A stretch of DNA of 64,000 nt from Pycnococcus provasolii (lineage: Eukaryota; Chlorophyta; Pseudoscourfieldiophyceae; Pseudoscourfieldiales). Of this stretch, positions 39,193 to 50,036 are shown piece after piece. Position numbers and translations under genes: made by a program. Position 1 is the first letter of the stretch; every line of letters begins with the position of its first letter. Below the pieces are notes generated by a model. That model searched no databases. It saw nothing but the letters and a program-made list of their open reading frames with translations, and was not told where the DNA came from. Location of the stretch: contig CP150551.1 of NCBI GenBank assembly GCA_049487715.1, positions 620,001 through 684,000 on the forward strand. Direction: 5' to 3'.

Positions 39193-41328
39193 ATGCTCGT
39201 GCGCACTCCTCTAGCACGCGCACATGCGTGCATCTCCAAAACGCGTGCTGTACGTGAGAAGCTACGTGCTAGGGGTAGTAGCCACATAGGTGGACTGCAC
39301 AACGTGGGGGTCCACGGGGGACTGGTTGGAGCGAGATTTGTGCCGCCGTCAGCGACGACGTCATCCACAGCCTCAGCAACAACGGCAACTTCCGCAGGCG
39401 ACCCAGACGCAAACGCACAACAGCCTGCAAAACAAACGATGACGCGTACTGCCGACGCGCCGGCATGGCCGCAGCGATCGCTCCTATGCGGTCTCGCACG
39501 ACCACCCTCTGACGAGCAAACGACAGCCGCAGACGTGCAGGTCTGCGGCTGGGTCGACCGCGTGCGTAAGTTTGGAGGAATCACGTTCGTTGACGTGCGA
39601 GATGGCACGGGACTGCTGCAGGTGGTGGCAGAGGAGGGCGAAACATGGCACGAAAGACTCAGCACGCTGGGCAGGGAGTGGGTCGTTCACGTCTCTGGAA
39701 CGTTACGCGCACGCAAGGATCCAAACCCGGCACTTCCAAGCGGATACTGCGAACTCGCTGATGTCAGCAGCGTCACCGTGCTCAACCTAAGCAAGGAGAA
39801 GCTGCCCTTTCCCGTCACACACAGCGAGAAGGAAACTGAGGAGCCTCGCGAGGAGCTGAGGCTTCGCCACAGGCCGCTTGACCTGCGCCGCCCGGAAATG
39901 GCACGCAACCTGCGACTCAGGCACGATATCCTTCGCCGACTGCGCGGGACGCTCGACACGTACCACGAGCGGGACGGCTGTGAGGCAGGAGTCGCACCTT
40001 TCGTGGAGGTGGAGACGCCAACGCTAACGCGAGCCACGCCGGAGGGCGCTCGCGACTACCTCGTTCCCAGTCGCGTCTCACCTGGAAGCTGGTTTGCGCT
40101 CCCGCAGAGCCCGCAGCTGTTTAAACAGATGCTCATGGTTGGCGGCATGGAACGGTACTACCAAGTTGCGCGGTGCTACCGCGACGAGGATCTGCGATCC
40201 GATCGCCAGCCAGAATTCACGCAGCTTGATGTGGAGCTGTCATTCGCAACTCAGGACGACGTGATGGACGTCGGCGAGGCACTGCTGTGCGCGACATTCG
40301 AGGCGGCGGGCCGCGAGGCGCCCCCTCGCCCCTTTGCTCGCATGACATTCGAGCAGGCGATGGAGCGATACGGCAGCGACAAGCCGGACATGCGGTACAC
40401 CGGTCTGGTGAGCTACGACGTGACGGCGGCGGTGAAGGGTCGCGGCTTCAAGCTCTTCGATGAAAGCAAGGAGGTGCGCTGCATGGTGGTCGAGGAGGGC
40501 AAGTCCATTTCCAACTCGAAGCTGAAGGCACCCAAGGGCGCGGTGGCGGCGGAGGCGGTGGCGGCAGGTGCGGGCGGACTTCTCTTCACGCGAGTTTGCG
40601 GCGGCGGCGAGGCGCTCGAGCAGGGGCCGGCGCCAGCGCGCGAGGCGCTCGAGGCTGACGACGGCGCCGGACTCAAGGCTCTGCTCAGTGCACTCGGCTC
40701 GCCGGCTGACGGTAGCCTTCTACTCTTCTTCTGCGGCCCGCCCGCGCAGAATAGCAAATGCGTCGATCGTGTGCGACGATATCTGGCTTCATCAGAGCTC
40801 GGCCTACTCGACGGAGACGCCGCGAGCGAGGCTGCTGTTCTATGGGTGACAGACTTTCCGCTTGTCGAGTACGACGAGGAGCTGGGTCGATCCGTTGCGC
40901 TGCACCACCCCTTCACGTGCCCGAACATGGACGACTGGGCGACCAAATCGTCGGCAAACCTCGAAGCCGTTCGCAGCCAGGCGTACGACCTTGTGCTGAA
41001 CGGCGTGGAGGTTGGTGGCGGCTCTATCCGTATCCACCGAGAGGAGATGCAGCGTGAGATGTTGGCCGCGCTCGGGTTCACCGACGCGGAGATGGAGGAG
41101 CAGTTTGGATTTCTTCTCGAGAGCCTTCGTGACTACGGTGCACCGCCTCACGGTGGCCTTGCCATGGGCGTGGATCGCCTCGTTGCAATCATGGGTGGAT
41201 GCGACAGCATTAGATCGGTCATCGCATTCCCGAAGACGGCGCAGGCGAGTGACATCTTTGTGGGAGCGCCTGGGCCGGCGGATCCCAAGCAGCTCACCGA
41301 GCTCAAGCTAATTTCAAAGCACGAGTAA
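39193..41328 (+). CDS. DARS2: Aspartyl-tRNA synthetase, bacterial/organellar type
   Basis: The ATG at 39193 gives 711 residues. The first ~90 residues are Arg/Ala/Thr-rich without acidic residues at the start, consistent with a plastid and/or mitochondrial presequence. The OB-fold anticodon domain is QVCGWVDRVRKFGGITFVDV. Class II motif 2 is RCYRDEDLRSDRQPEF and motif 3 GLAMGVDRLVAIMGG. A GAD insertion domain lies between (VKGRGFKLFDESKEV to LLLFFCGPP), which marks the bacterial-type enzyme rather than the cytosolic one. It charges tRNA-Asp in the organelle. It stands as an intact gene between two transposon regions. Confidence 0.95.
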   Translation: MLVRTPLARAHACISKTRAVREKLRARGSSHIGGLHNVGVHGGLVGARFVPPSATTSSTASATTATSAGDPDANAQQPAKQTMTRTADAPAWPQRSLLCGLARPPSDEQTTAADVQVCGWVDRVRKFGGITFVDVRDGTGLLQVVAEEGETWHERLSTLGREWVVHVSGTLRARKDPNPALPSGYCELADVSSVTVLNLSKEKLPFPVTHSEKETEEPREELRLRHRPLDLRRPEMARNLRLRHDILRRLRGTLDTYHERDGCEAGVAPFVEVETPTLTRATPEGARDYLVPSRVSPGSWFALPQSPQLFKQMLMVGGMERYYQVARCYRDEDLRSDRQPEFTQLDVELSFATQDDVMDVGEALLCATFEAAGREAPPRPFARMTFEQAMERYGSDKPDMRYTGLVSYDVTAAVKGRGFKLFDESKEVRCMVVEEGKSISNSKLKAPKGAVAAEAVAAGAGGLLFTRVCGGGEALEQGPAPAREALEADDGAGLKALLSALGSPADGSLLLFFCGPPAQNSKCVDRVRRYLASSELGLLDGDAASEAAVLWVTDFPLVEYDEELGRSVALHHPFTCPNMDDWATKSSANLEAVRSQAYDLVLNGVEVGGGSIRIHREEMQREMLAALGFTDAEMEEQFGFLLESLRDYGAPPHGGLAMGVDRLVAIMGGCDSIRSVIAFPKTAQASDIFVGAPGPADPKQLTELKLISKHE

Positions 41329-41399
41329 ACAATACATGATTTCATATAGGAAAAATATAGGAAAAATGTTTTACACAGATGGGGAGAAGTGTCTCGTCT

Positions 41400-42299
41400 T
41401 CAGAGAAGCCCCCTTCTCTGAAGCCACGAAGCCGCATAGCGATCAGCGGCGGCACCCACAGCCTCCATCACAGGGGCCAAGCTCCTTGTTTCCTGGCCGC
41501 GAGCCTCTTTTTCCTTCCTCACTGCCCACATCTTCTTTCTCGAGTTGCCCTGCTCGAGGACGTCCACAACTGCCTGCCATCGCGCGCGCGTCCCGTCCTT
41601 CTTGTTCGTGGTCTTCATCATGGCGCGGAACTCCGGGCGCTCAATCAGCCTGAGCAGAATGGAGAAGTTGCTGACGACACTCTCAATCATCAGGTACGCA
41701 TAGCCATATCGCGTTTTAGGAAACGAGCGCAGACGGCGAGGAGGACTGCGTTCCTTCGCCAGTTCCTCAAGGTAGGCCTCATACACCCAGTCGTGCTTTC
41801 GCACCAGACGTATGATCTCCCGGCAGTGCTTCACAACATCGTTGATCTCGTGCAGCTTGGCGACCTCTTCGACGAAGAGGTCAAGCACATGCACCACACA
41901 GCCGCATGTCGCGAGCCACGGGTACATCGTCGTCAGCCTCGACATCATGTTCACCATGCTGCTCGTGTTGTCCACGACTGCGCCGACGTAGCTGTGCTTT
42001 CCTCCGCCTTTGTCGATGTGGAGTTTGGCCAAACTCGCGCCGTTTTCGCCGTTTTTCTTTTCCGTTCCGGCGTAGACGCAGTCCAGAAAGGCGGACGTTC
42101 CGTACTTTATGTCCACCAGCGTACAAACTGCTCGATTCCGCGGGTCCTTGTGGCCGTCCAGTGAGAACGTTTTCAGCCCAGCGCACGCGGCCATCATGTC
42201 CTCTACTTCTTGTGAAATATCCTCGAAGACTTCTGGCAGCAGCAGCGGAAGACGCTTCCTGAAATTCTTCGGAAGACGGTCCGTGAAGCTGCTATTCAT
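41400..42299 (-). pseudogene. hAT-type transposase remnant (DUF659)
   Basis: From the first ATG (42299) ~299 residues; the frame is open upstream into GC-rich repeats. The DUF659 core is recognisable: LKTFSLDGHKDPRNRAVCTL, then VVDNTSSMVNMMSRLTTMYP and CGCVVHVLDLFVEEVAKL, as in DNA-binding/transposase halves of hAT proteins. The N-terminal BED finger and C-terminal dimerisation region are missing, so it is a truncated copy. It ends just after the AspRS gene, convergently. Confidence 0.7.
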
Positions 42300-42384
42300 C
42301 AGCTTGCAGAACAATCTGAAGTCGCGGTGATCCGCCGCGTGCCATCCACCTGAGGCTCTGTATTTATTGTTGTGGGTGTTGTCT

Positions 42385-42662
42385 CCGTTGGCAGTTGACC
42401 GGGCATCTGGTCCACGTAGGCACACCCCCGACGACGGTGACGATCACTCCACCTTGCCGCAATGCCGCCCGCCCGCCCGCCCGCCCGCCCGCCCGCCCCA
42501 ATCGCAATAATGATCAGTCGACGCGCGCATTCGAATGGGTGCAGCCGTGCCGTTGGCAGTTGACCGGGCATCTGGTCCGCGTAGGCACACCCCCGACGAC
42601 GGTGACGATCACTCCACCTTGCCGCAATGCCGCCCGCCCGCCCGCCCGCCCGCCCGCCCGCC
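42385..42662. repeat. 165-bp tandem duplication ending in (GCCC)n/CCCG runs
   Basis: CCGTTGGCAGTTGACCGGGC begins at 42385 and again at 42550. About 100 bp are nearly identical, each copy ending in CCGCCCGCCCGCCC runs (~42470-42498 and ~42630-42662). The only clear difference early on is CCACG versus CCGCG. Confidence 0.85.
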
Positions 42663-43277
42663 CGGCCGGCCGGATGGGCACATAAAACCTTGTACATGAA
42701 GCACAAGACTCTTATATACACTAAAGTATTACCCGCCATTGAAGAAGGTTTGTTCTAATATGTGCGCGACCGGGATCCCGCGGAGCAAAACATTTGCTGG
42801 GACAAATCCGTGAGACCAACGAGGTGTCCCGGTCGGCCCGGTCCGGCTTGAAGTGTGCGGCATTTGGAGTAACCGAAACTGCATCGTTAGCACGACGATT
42901 GACAAGATCTGCGTGAAGTAGCCTCAAGTCGACCTCCCGTGACCTTAAACTCAAGAGTCAAGACGTTGTCGGTTGTCTGACGTTTTTCAAGACGTTTTTT
43001 TTTTCGTTTTTGCTTTGGTGATGGATTCGGGTTTTAGTAATCAAGATGTGTTTTTGCGGGGGGATTCGTGTTTTAGAAGAACTCAAGACGATTCTTTTCC
43101 CGTTATTTTCTGCTTTAGAAATCCCCCGACCTGACCGACCTACCTGACCGGAGGTGGAACTTCGCGGAGTTCCGTCGGGGGAACCTCCTCGGCTTTTCAA
43201 ATGCTCTGCTCCCGGCCCCAAGGCCGTCCCCCGCCTTCCCCAAACAAAAACATCTTGTCACAAAAAGTTGGCCATCC
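42663..43277. other. Intergenic transposon debris
   Basis: No gene. A dispersed motif with TATGTGCGC-R-ACCGGGATCCC lies at ~42758-42790 and recurs at 56844. A nested hairpin is seen at 43150-43190 (GGAGGT ... ACCTCC around GGAACTT-CGCG-GAGTTCC). The right end CATGCCGA-CCCTGGCG-TCGGCATG (43276-43299) is an 8-bp inverted repeat. Confidence 0.5.
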
Positions 43278-43724
43278 ATGCCGACCCTGGCGTCGGCATG
43301 GCGTCGGCGCCGCCGACGACGACGACACAAAGCAGGAGGAAGCGACAAGAAGGTTGTGGACAACGGCGACGGCTCGTTCTGGTGCGAGGGTCTTGGCAAG
43401 AGCTTCACGTCAGCAACGAACCGCTTCATCTTCTCGGCGAAGGCGGTTGACTCGTTCGGCTCGGAGACTTGGCTAAACATGTTCAACGCAGAGGGAGAGG
43501 CTCTGTTTGGTAAAACCGCAGACGAGATGGCTGCGATGGAGAAGGAGGATCGCGAGCGTTGCATCAAGGGTGCATTCTGGCAGAGCGGCGTGTTCCGCTT
43601 GTGCCGGCAGCTGCGCGAGTGGCAAGGCGAGCGCAAGGTTCGCGTGAACACGCTGAGCATGTCAAAGATTGACTACGCCGCAGAGAGCCGCCTGCTTCTT
43701 GCAGCGATCAAGAGCGGCTGCTGA
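43278..43724 (+). pseudogene. Orphan C-terminal fragment of RPA1 (RPA70)
   Basis: The ATG at 43278 reads through an Arg run into ~125 residues matching the third OB fold of replication protein A large subunit: KKVVDNGDGSFWCEG (zinc-ribbon remnant), FIFSAKAVDSFGSETWLNMF, GEALFGKTADEMAAMEKED and the terminal KIDYAAESRLLLAAI. RPA1 is normally ~600-850 residues with DNA-binding domains A and B upstream. Here those are absent and the first zinc-ribbon Cys pair is cut off. The sequence just before the homology is a TCGGCATGGCG-type repeat shared with 61159-61185. I infer a 5'-truncated gene copy, probably non-functional. Confidence 0.75.
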
Positions 43725-43866
43725 GATTTGCTCAAAGATTGCTCATTCATTCAGTAACAGAATGGAGTTGACTTTTACTTCGTCCTTCTTTTGGTTCCCA
43801 TTCTTTCTTCTTTTTGATTTTGGTTGCCCTTTATTACAACTGAAACACATAAGCCTTTTTTGTTTT

Positions 43867-45760
43867 TTACAAGTCCGCTTGCGTAGCCTTGAATGGACCA
43901 AACGCACCGCCAACAGGACGGTAGTGTCCTTTCCACACCGAGCCGCTCGCGCCAGAGCCGAGGACATTGTCCAGCACAATCTCCGACTTAAAGTTAATCG
44001 CGAGAGGTGCCCGCGTCTGATTGAGCAAAGGACCAAGGGTATCCTGCGCCTCGTCCTCCTCCTCCTCCTCGTTGATGGACTTACGCGTGAACACGAGTGC
44101 ACCAGCCATCGCCGCAGCCGCCTCCACCTCCGCCGATGATGGCACTCTTGTGGAACCTACAACCGCTGCCGCCTTTTCGTGACTCTTTGAGGACACTCGC
44201 TGCTCGTGCTGCTGATCACCATCGTTGCCATCACCGCCATTCTCACCGTCGTCGTTGTCGTCGTCGTCGTCATCGCCGTCTCGATCCAGAAGTCGTGCAG
44301 ACCAAATCTGAAGCAGTCTCTCACCCTCACTCTCGTACACCTTCGCCGCCGCACGAAGTGCATCCGATTGCCGTCGCAGCAGAGCCGCCTGTGCGTGCGG
44401 CGAACCATCGTCGACGGCAGCTTCGCGGAATGTAAGCTTGACGCCCACCTCGCTGTCGTCCGTCTCCACGCTTGCCGCCTCCGCGTCGTCGTCGTCGTCC
44501 ACCGAAGCGCGAACGCTCGCCAGCTGCTCTCCCGACTTGACGCGATCCGCCTTGACGCGGACAGCCTCCGCATCGCGACGCTTCGCCTCGGCGATGTCGA
44601 GGTGCCAGAGTGCCTGGTCGTGGATCTCGTGAAGTTCCTCATCTTCGACACGATCGTCGTCTCGCCGTGGTTCCGTGGTTGTCGTCGTCGCCGCGATCAC
44701 GCTCAGTGCCACCACAACGCCACTCGCCCGCAAGAATCTCGTCAAGTGCCCGTCGCTCGTCAGAATTGAGCGAGCGATCCGTCATGTTGTTGTCGTTGTT
44801 GTGAGTTGTCTGCTGCGCGACGGCGGTGGCGGGTGTTTCGTACTTCAAGAACGAGTCGACGTTCTTGAAATCTGCATGTCTTGCAAAGCAGCACGCCCTG
44901 CCGGTGGCTGGGCTGAGTGACGTGCGTCGTTCGGCGTACGGAACTTCGTCGTGTGGCGAGTACCAGCCCGGTGGCTGCTTGCTATCCGTGCGTTCCTTGT
45001 TCGTGCTGCGAGGATGCGGTACAGCGCGCGACACGCCTCCTCCCATGTCCTCGAACATGTCGCCTATGTTCTCCCCAAGTTCCGTCATCGCGCCGCGCAC
45101 CTCGTCTGCCGTGGATGTATGCTTCCCACGTCCAGTTTCCTCGCGTCGCTTCACAACTAGAACCGCGATGCCCACGACGAAAAAGCACACCATAGCGGCA
45201 AGGCCCACAATCACGGCCATGAGCCAAGGACGTCTGCTGAGTGGCGGAGTCCTCTGTGCTTCGGTTGCTGCTGGCACCACGGTCGTGGTTGAGCTGTCGA
45301 CGGACTCCGGAACGAGCGACGGATTCAAGGCTTTCAATCCACCATCATCCTCGGCAAGCAGGCGTATGTCGTCGACGAGAAAGGCGGCACCCGTGCCTGC
45401 GTCGTCCTGCACGGTGATGGTGTCCCACAGCCAAAGCGCAACACCGGCATCACCGGTGGAGTTTTGCTCCTGGCTGAGGTGTCGCCGCCGCCGCCGCCGC
45501 CGTCGTCGTCCGAATGTCACGAGTTGGCTGTTGCTGGACTCTTCGTTCGTGGGAGGCTGCTGCTGCCCAGGAATCTCGCTGAGCGTTCGCAGCGCGTTGA
45601 GTGACGCCGTTCCACGCACAGAGTTCGCGTTGCCAAGCACAAGGTTCTCGAGAGGAACGACAATGTCATACCACCTGTCGAGAGGGAGCACGCCACGCTG
45701 GAGGGTTGTTGATGATGAGGATGGCTTGCTATGACCGGGGAGAAGGCCAAACCCCTTTTT
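43867..45760 (-). pseudogene. Truncated, frameshifted receptor-like kinase
   Basis: Two minus-strand frames together read as one receptor kinase. The first (to 44639) has a carbohydrate-binding-like ectodomain (RWYDIVVPLENLVLG, GTGAAFLVDDIRLL), a membrane span (WLMAVIVGLAAMVCFFVVGIA) and a juxtamembrane region. The second (from 44745) continues with acidic helices and ends GSGASGSVWKGHYRPVG, the glycine loop of a kinase, followed by a stop at 43867 that removes the rest of the kinase. The frame changes by one near 44670. No ATG opens the first frame, and an A14 run (T14 on the plus strand, 45757-45770) marks the upstream edge. Both ends appear lost. Confidence 0.65.
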
Positions 45761-45770
45761 TTTTTTTTTT

Positions 45771-46352
45771 CCAGACTATTGGGGTTACAAGAAGAAGTTC
45801 CTGCTCCGCTCTATTCGAACCGGTTCTTTTAGCGCGCGCACTTCTCCGAGAAACACACATCAACAACCCCATCATCTGCATCAACCTTGCAAGGGGTGAC
45901 GAAGCGGCCATTGGCATACTGGTAGGTAAGTGTGGTTCTTGTATTTAGTGTTTTTTTGTATCTCTTGTTACTGTTGCTTGTGGGTAGCACGCCCTTACGC
46001 ACACCTTGTTGTATCTTGTTGTATCTTGTTGAACATTCGTCTTGTTGGGTTTTTCAAGAGCAGTCCATGGGAGTGCGTGTTACAGTTTTTGTCCGCCTGA
46101 TTTTTGTTTTGTTGTTCATGTTCGCTCGACATGTTTCTTGGCGGTATTCTAATAAGCATCACACTCACACTCAGAATCATGTATCCTCCCAATCTTCTCT
46201 TGTTTTTTTCGTGACGTTATTTTACTACTTTTCGCTCTTCACAGGAACTTTGCGTTCGGTCTTGTTCTCACCGTACTGTGTGTCTCGAGTTGTGCTCGCA
46301 TACGAATAATATCTCGATATAATAGATAAACTAGTACAGACAATAGGATACA
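45771..46352. other. Intergenic T-rich region
   Basis: No gene recognised. A frame at 45932-46309 lacks an ATG and is hydrophobic only because the DNA is T-rich. TTGTTGTATC is repeated around 46008-46030. The right part is the likely promoter of the next gene. Confidence 0.4.
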
Positions 46353-48699
46353 ATGGCCTCCTCAGCAGCCGCGTCACCTTCATCATGCGCCGTCGTCGCA
46401 GGAGTCTCGGCGTCGGCCGCCCCTCTCTGCCCCGTGCAGACGTCAATGCCGTGCAGCTTAGAATTCAACCTATCGTCCTCATCAACGCCAACCAACTCGC
46501 CCCTGCCGCCGTCGACGCCACAACAAACACTCACGAAAATGAACTCAGGAGCAGAAGAACCGGAGTACGAGTGCTACAAGCTTGGAAAGCGCAAGCGAAG
46601 CTACAACCAGGTGGAGCTCACGTTCAGCTCCGCAAACGGAACACACAGCGTCGCCGTCGCGGATGCCAAGCTCGTGCCTGGCCCAGAACTTGCGCCGAGC
46701 GACGAGTCAGACGGCACGCTGCTTTACGACGTCAGGCTCGTGAACGGCGCCATGCTGCGATGCTCAATCTACCTCGTGTACGCCGAACCCGAGCCTGTCA
46801 CGCCGCCGAGCTCCAGCGACGCCAAATGCCCGGAAACGACGTACCGCTGGAGGATGGTCACGCGTAAGTGCTGCACGCGAGGATGCGAAGGGCGCGTGCT
46901 CCGGCCCATCAAGCGCTACGGGCGCATCGGGCGGCGGGCGCCGCCAAATGCAAGCCCCGCAACGCCGAGGGCTGATCCCAATGCGAGTCCCGCGGCGCCG
47001 GCTGTCGTCGGAGGCGAGTCCCCGCCGCAGTGGACGCAGTGGACGCCTCCTAGCCCGATGGATCGCAAGGACTACAAACACCTCTTCGTGTCGATCGACG
47101 AGGCGAGCACGCACGTGCACCCGTTTCACCCGCAGATTCAGCTGCACGGCGCGCACAACCCCACGCTCGCTGGCGCGGCTGCCGCTGCTGCCGCTCATCC
47201 AAGCGCGAAGAAGTTTCGCCTGCTCGTCGCAGCACACGATCCGTCCGACAACACATTTCTCGGCACGGCAGTGAGCGGCCCGATCCGCGTCGTGGCAAAT
47301 AACGACGTCCCGAAAGGTGCCGCGGTGATTTCGCTCGACGTTTCGATGCCAACTTCGTGGAAGGGATTCAACATGACTGACAATGCGGCGGCGGCGGCAA
47401 TGCAGCCAATGCGACAGTGGGACGATGCCGCCGTGCAAACCCCGCGCGTTGCATCCGCGCGGCGAGGACCTCCCCCACCCCCTCCCCTGCCACGCTCGAT
47501 GAGGACGACGAAGGCGGATGGTTCCGAGCCGTCAGCCTCGGCGTGGAAACGTGCGACGTTGAAAGCTGACACGAATGTTCGCGAGACACCTGTCGTGGCG
47601 AGGAAAACCGCGAGGAGATCAGCGGCACTCTCGAAGCCCGCATCCGCCGCGGTTGTGCCACCGACGCCGAATCCGCCAATCCCACTTGCCGATCACGCAC
47701 CACTTGCTGCCGCTGCCGCCGCCACCGCCGCCACCGCTGCTTCGGAGGTTGCCGCCGCTAGTGCTACGAAGGCTGAGCTTATGCTCTCGGCACTGCTAGA
47801 ACGGCAACGCCGCGCACGAAACTTGCGCGCGCTCGATGAGTTGTTCGCACGCGAAAAACTCATCGAGCGCGCGCAGTCACAGCTCGGGAAGAAACAGGCT
47901 GCAGACACAAGGCACAAGTTCAGAAAAGCGTACCTAGCGACCACTGGTCACAGCGTGCCTAGCGAGCAGGTGGTAATGAGGAAGGAGGACCGCGTCGAGG
48001 TCTTCGAGCTGAAGGGTTGGAACGCTCAACACGTCGTGAGCGTGATGGCGCCTTTACCCCAGTTCTTCCCAAGCGGATCGAGCTCGTTCCGGATTCCACT
48101 ACTACGACAACGCGGACATGCGCAGCAATGCACCGACGTGCTTGGCATCGACGATCGAGCTCGTCGAGGACGTGTGGGCGGCGCTCAAGGAACACGCGAC
48201 TCTCAACCTGCGTCTTGCAGAGTGGGTGGCGCGGCACGAGGCGGCGTGCCATAAAGCTTCGGGGGTAATGCTCGGGAAGAGCATGCTCACGAACTCGTGG
48301 AATGTGCAAGGAAGTACCGGAGGCCATGAGGACACGAACAATACGCCTCTTTGTGTCACGCTCATCCTGTATCCGTATGGCGGGCGGCTCGCCACTTTGC
48401 GTGGGTACGTTGATGTGCCGCCAATGCACGTCGTCGTCACGGAGCCTGGCTTGTTGTACCGCGAGCTTCACTGGGGAGCGTACGACGTGAACTCGATTTG
48501 CAACCTCTCCGATGAGAAGCTCGTGGCAAAGGATGCGGATAGGTACGCAGTTTCGTTTTATGTGTCGTCGCGGGTGCACAGCAAGCTAGTGGACAACAAG
48601 GAGAGCATGAAGGAAGCAGAGGAAGAGTTGGTCACACACCTACAAAGGGAAATCAAGATGGAGAAGATTTCAAATTATTTTGCAAAGAGGCTTGAATGA
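46353..48699 (+). CDS. Unrecognised protein with Ig-like/Rel-type signature, one frame break
   Basis: I do not recognise the family. Frame one runs 46353-48254 (ATG at 46353) and frame two to 48699. The two join sensibly near 48070-48100, where ...APLPQFFPSG is followed by GFHYYDNADMRSN in the second frame. A single-base indel or a tiny intron would explain it. The N-terminal third has LGKRKRSYNQVELTFSS and a Cys-rich TRKCCTRGCEGRVL. KKFRLLVAAHDPSDNTFLG and SGPIRVVANN resemble, in layout only, the end of a p53/Rel/CudA-like DNA-binding fold. A Pro/Ala-rich middle and a charged helix (RNLRALDELFAREKLIERAQ) follow. The C-terminus is well structured and charged. A DNA-binding regulator is a weak guess. 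Confidence 0.5.
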
Positions 48700-48807
48700 G
48701 GAAAAAAAATATTAAGAACTCTTACTACAAGTGTTACTCAAAGAAATTAACATCGACGCGCCAACGCTCAACGACACGAGACCGCCCGCGCCCGTGTCGC
48801 CGATGTG

Positions 48808-49956
48808 AAACATTACCGGCTGACTGAGTCTGCCGACTTCTGACGTCCATATTGGATCCCACTGATGCTCACAGGTCCTTGGGCCACTCCGTTACGAGCC
48901 GGGTGCACCAAAGAACGTCTAATTCTGACCCGTACATAAGCCGTGACGACAAATTACGTCTCTCGACCTCAAATTGACATCTTGCATGTCAAACATTACC
49001 GGCTGACTGAGTCTGCCGACTTCTGACGTCCATATTGGATCCCACTGATGCTCACAGGTCCTTGGGCCACTCCGTTACGAGCCGGGTGCACCAAAGAACG
49101 TCTAATTCTGACCCGTACATAAGCCGTGACGACAAATTACGTCTCTCGACCTCAAATTGACATCTTGCATGTCAAACATTACCGGCTGACTGAGTCTGCC
49201 GACTTCTGACGTCCATATTGGATCCCACTGATGCTCACAGGTCCTTGGGCCACTCCGTTACGAGCCGGGTGCACCAAAGAACGTCTAATTCTGACCCGTA
49301 CATAAGCCGTGACGACAAATTACGTCTCTCGACCTCAAATTGACATCTTGCATGTCAAACATTACCGGCTGACTGAGTCTGCCGACTTCTGACGTCCATA
49401 TTGGATCCCACTGATGCTCACAGGTCCTTGGGCCACTCCGTTACGAGCCGGGTGCACCAAAGAACGTCTAATTCTGACCCGTACATAAGCCGTGACGACA
49501 AATTACGTCTCTCGACCTCAAACTGACATCTTGCATGTCAAACATTACCGGCTGACTGAGTCTGCCGACTTCTGACGTCCATATTGGATCCCACTGATGC
49601 TCACAGGTCCTTGGGCCACTCCGTTACGAGCCGGGTGCACCAAAGAACGTCTAATTCTGACCCGTACATAAGCCGTGACGACAAATTACGTCTCTCGACC
49701 TCAAATTGACATCTTGCATGTCAAACATTACCGGCTGACTGAGTCTGCCGACTTCTGACGTCCATATTGGATCCCACTGATGCTCACAGGTCCTTGGGCC
49801 ACTCTGTTACGAGCCGGGTGCACCAAAGAACGTCTAATTCTGACCCGTACATAAGCCGTGACGACAAATTACGTCTCTCGACCTCAAACTGACATCTTGC
49901 ATGTCAAACATTACCGGCTGACTGAGTCTGCCGACTTCTGACGTCCATATTGGATC
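48808..49956. repeat. 183-bp satellite array, 6.3 copies
   Basis: AAACATTACCGGCTGACTGA recurs at 48808, 48991, 49174, 49357, 49540, 49723 and 49906, an exact 183-bp period. Copies are almost identical: I see only AAATTGAC/AAACTGAC and CTCCG/CTCTG changes. The seventh copy stops inside GGATCC at 49956, where captured-gene DNA begins. No open frame persists through the unit. Its size is like that of centromeric or heterochromatic satellites in other eukaryotes. Confidence 0.95.
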
Positions 49957-50036
49957 CAACCTGAACCGCGATGTGCAGCCCCCCCACCCAGAACTTCCAG
50001 TTTTGGTGGCATCTCGCGGTCGCCCAACATGCGAAC
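49957..50036. repeat. 80-bp segment shared with 54551-54635
   Basis: From CAACCTGAACCGCGATGTGC to CCCAACATGCGAAC, identical except for C-run length (7 here, 12 in the other copy). It forms the 3' end of two different gene fragments on the same strand. Confidence 0.9.

Noticed and set aside
45932-46309. 125-codon hydrophobic frame
   Set aside because: No ATG start, T-rich DNA gives Phe/Leu/Val by composition, and no pattern of a membrane protein family.
48130-48700. Separate 193-codon gene starting at 48118
   Set aside because: Upstream codons in the same frame are coding-like (GFHYYDNAD) and follow on from the larger frame, so I treat both as one gene with a frame break.
48808-49956. CRISPR array
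   Set aside because: The whole 183-bp unit repeats without unique spacers, and the context is eukaryotic; it is a satellite.
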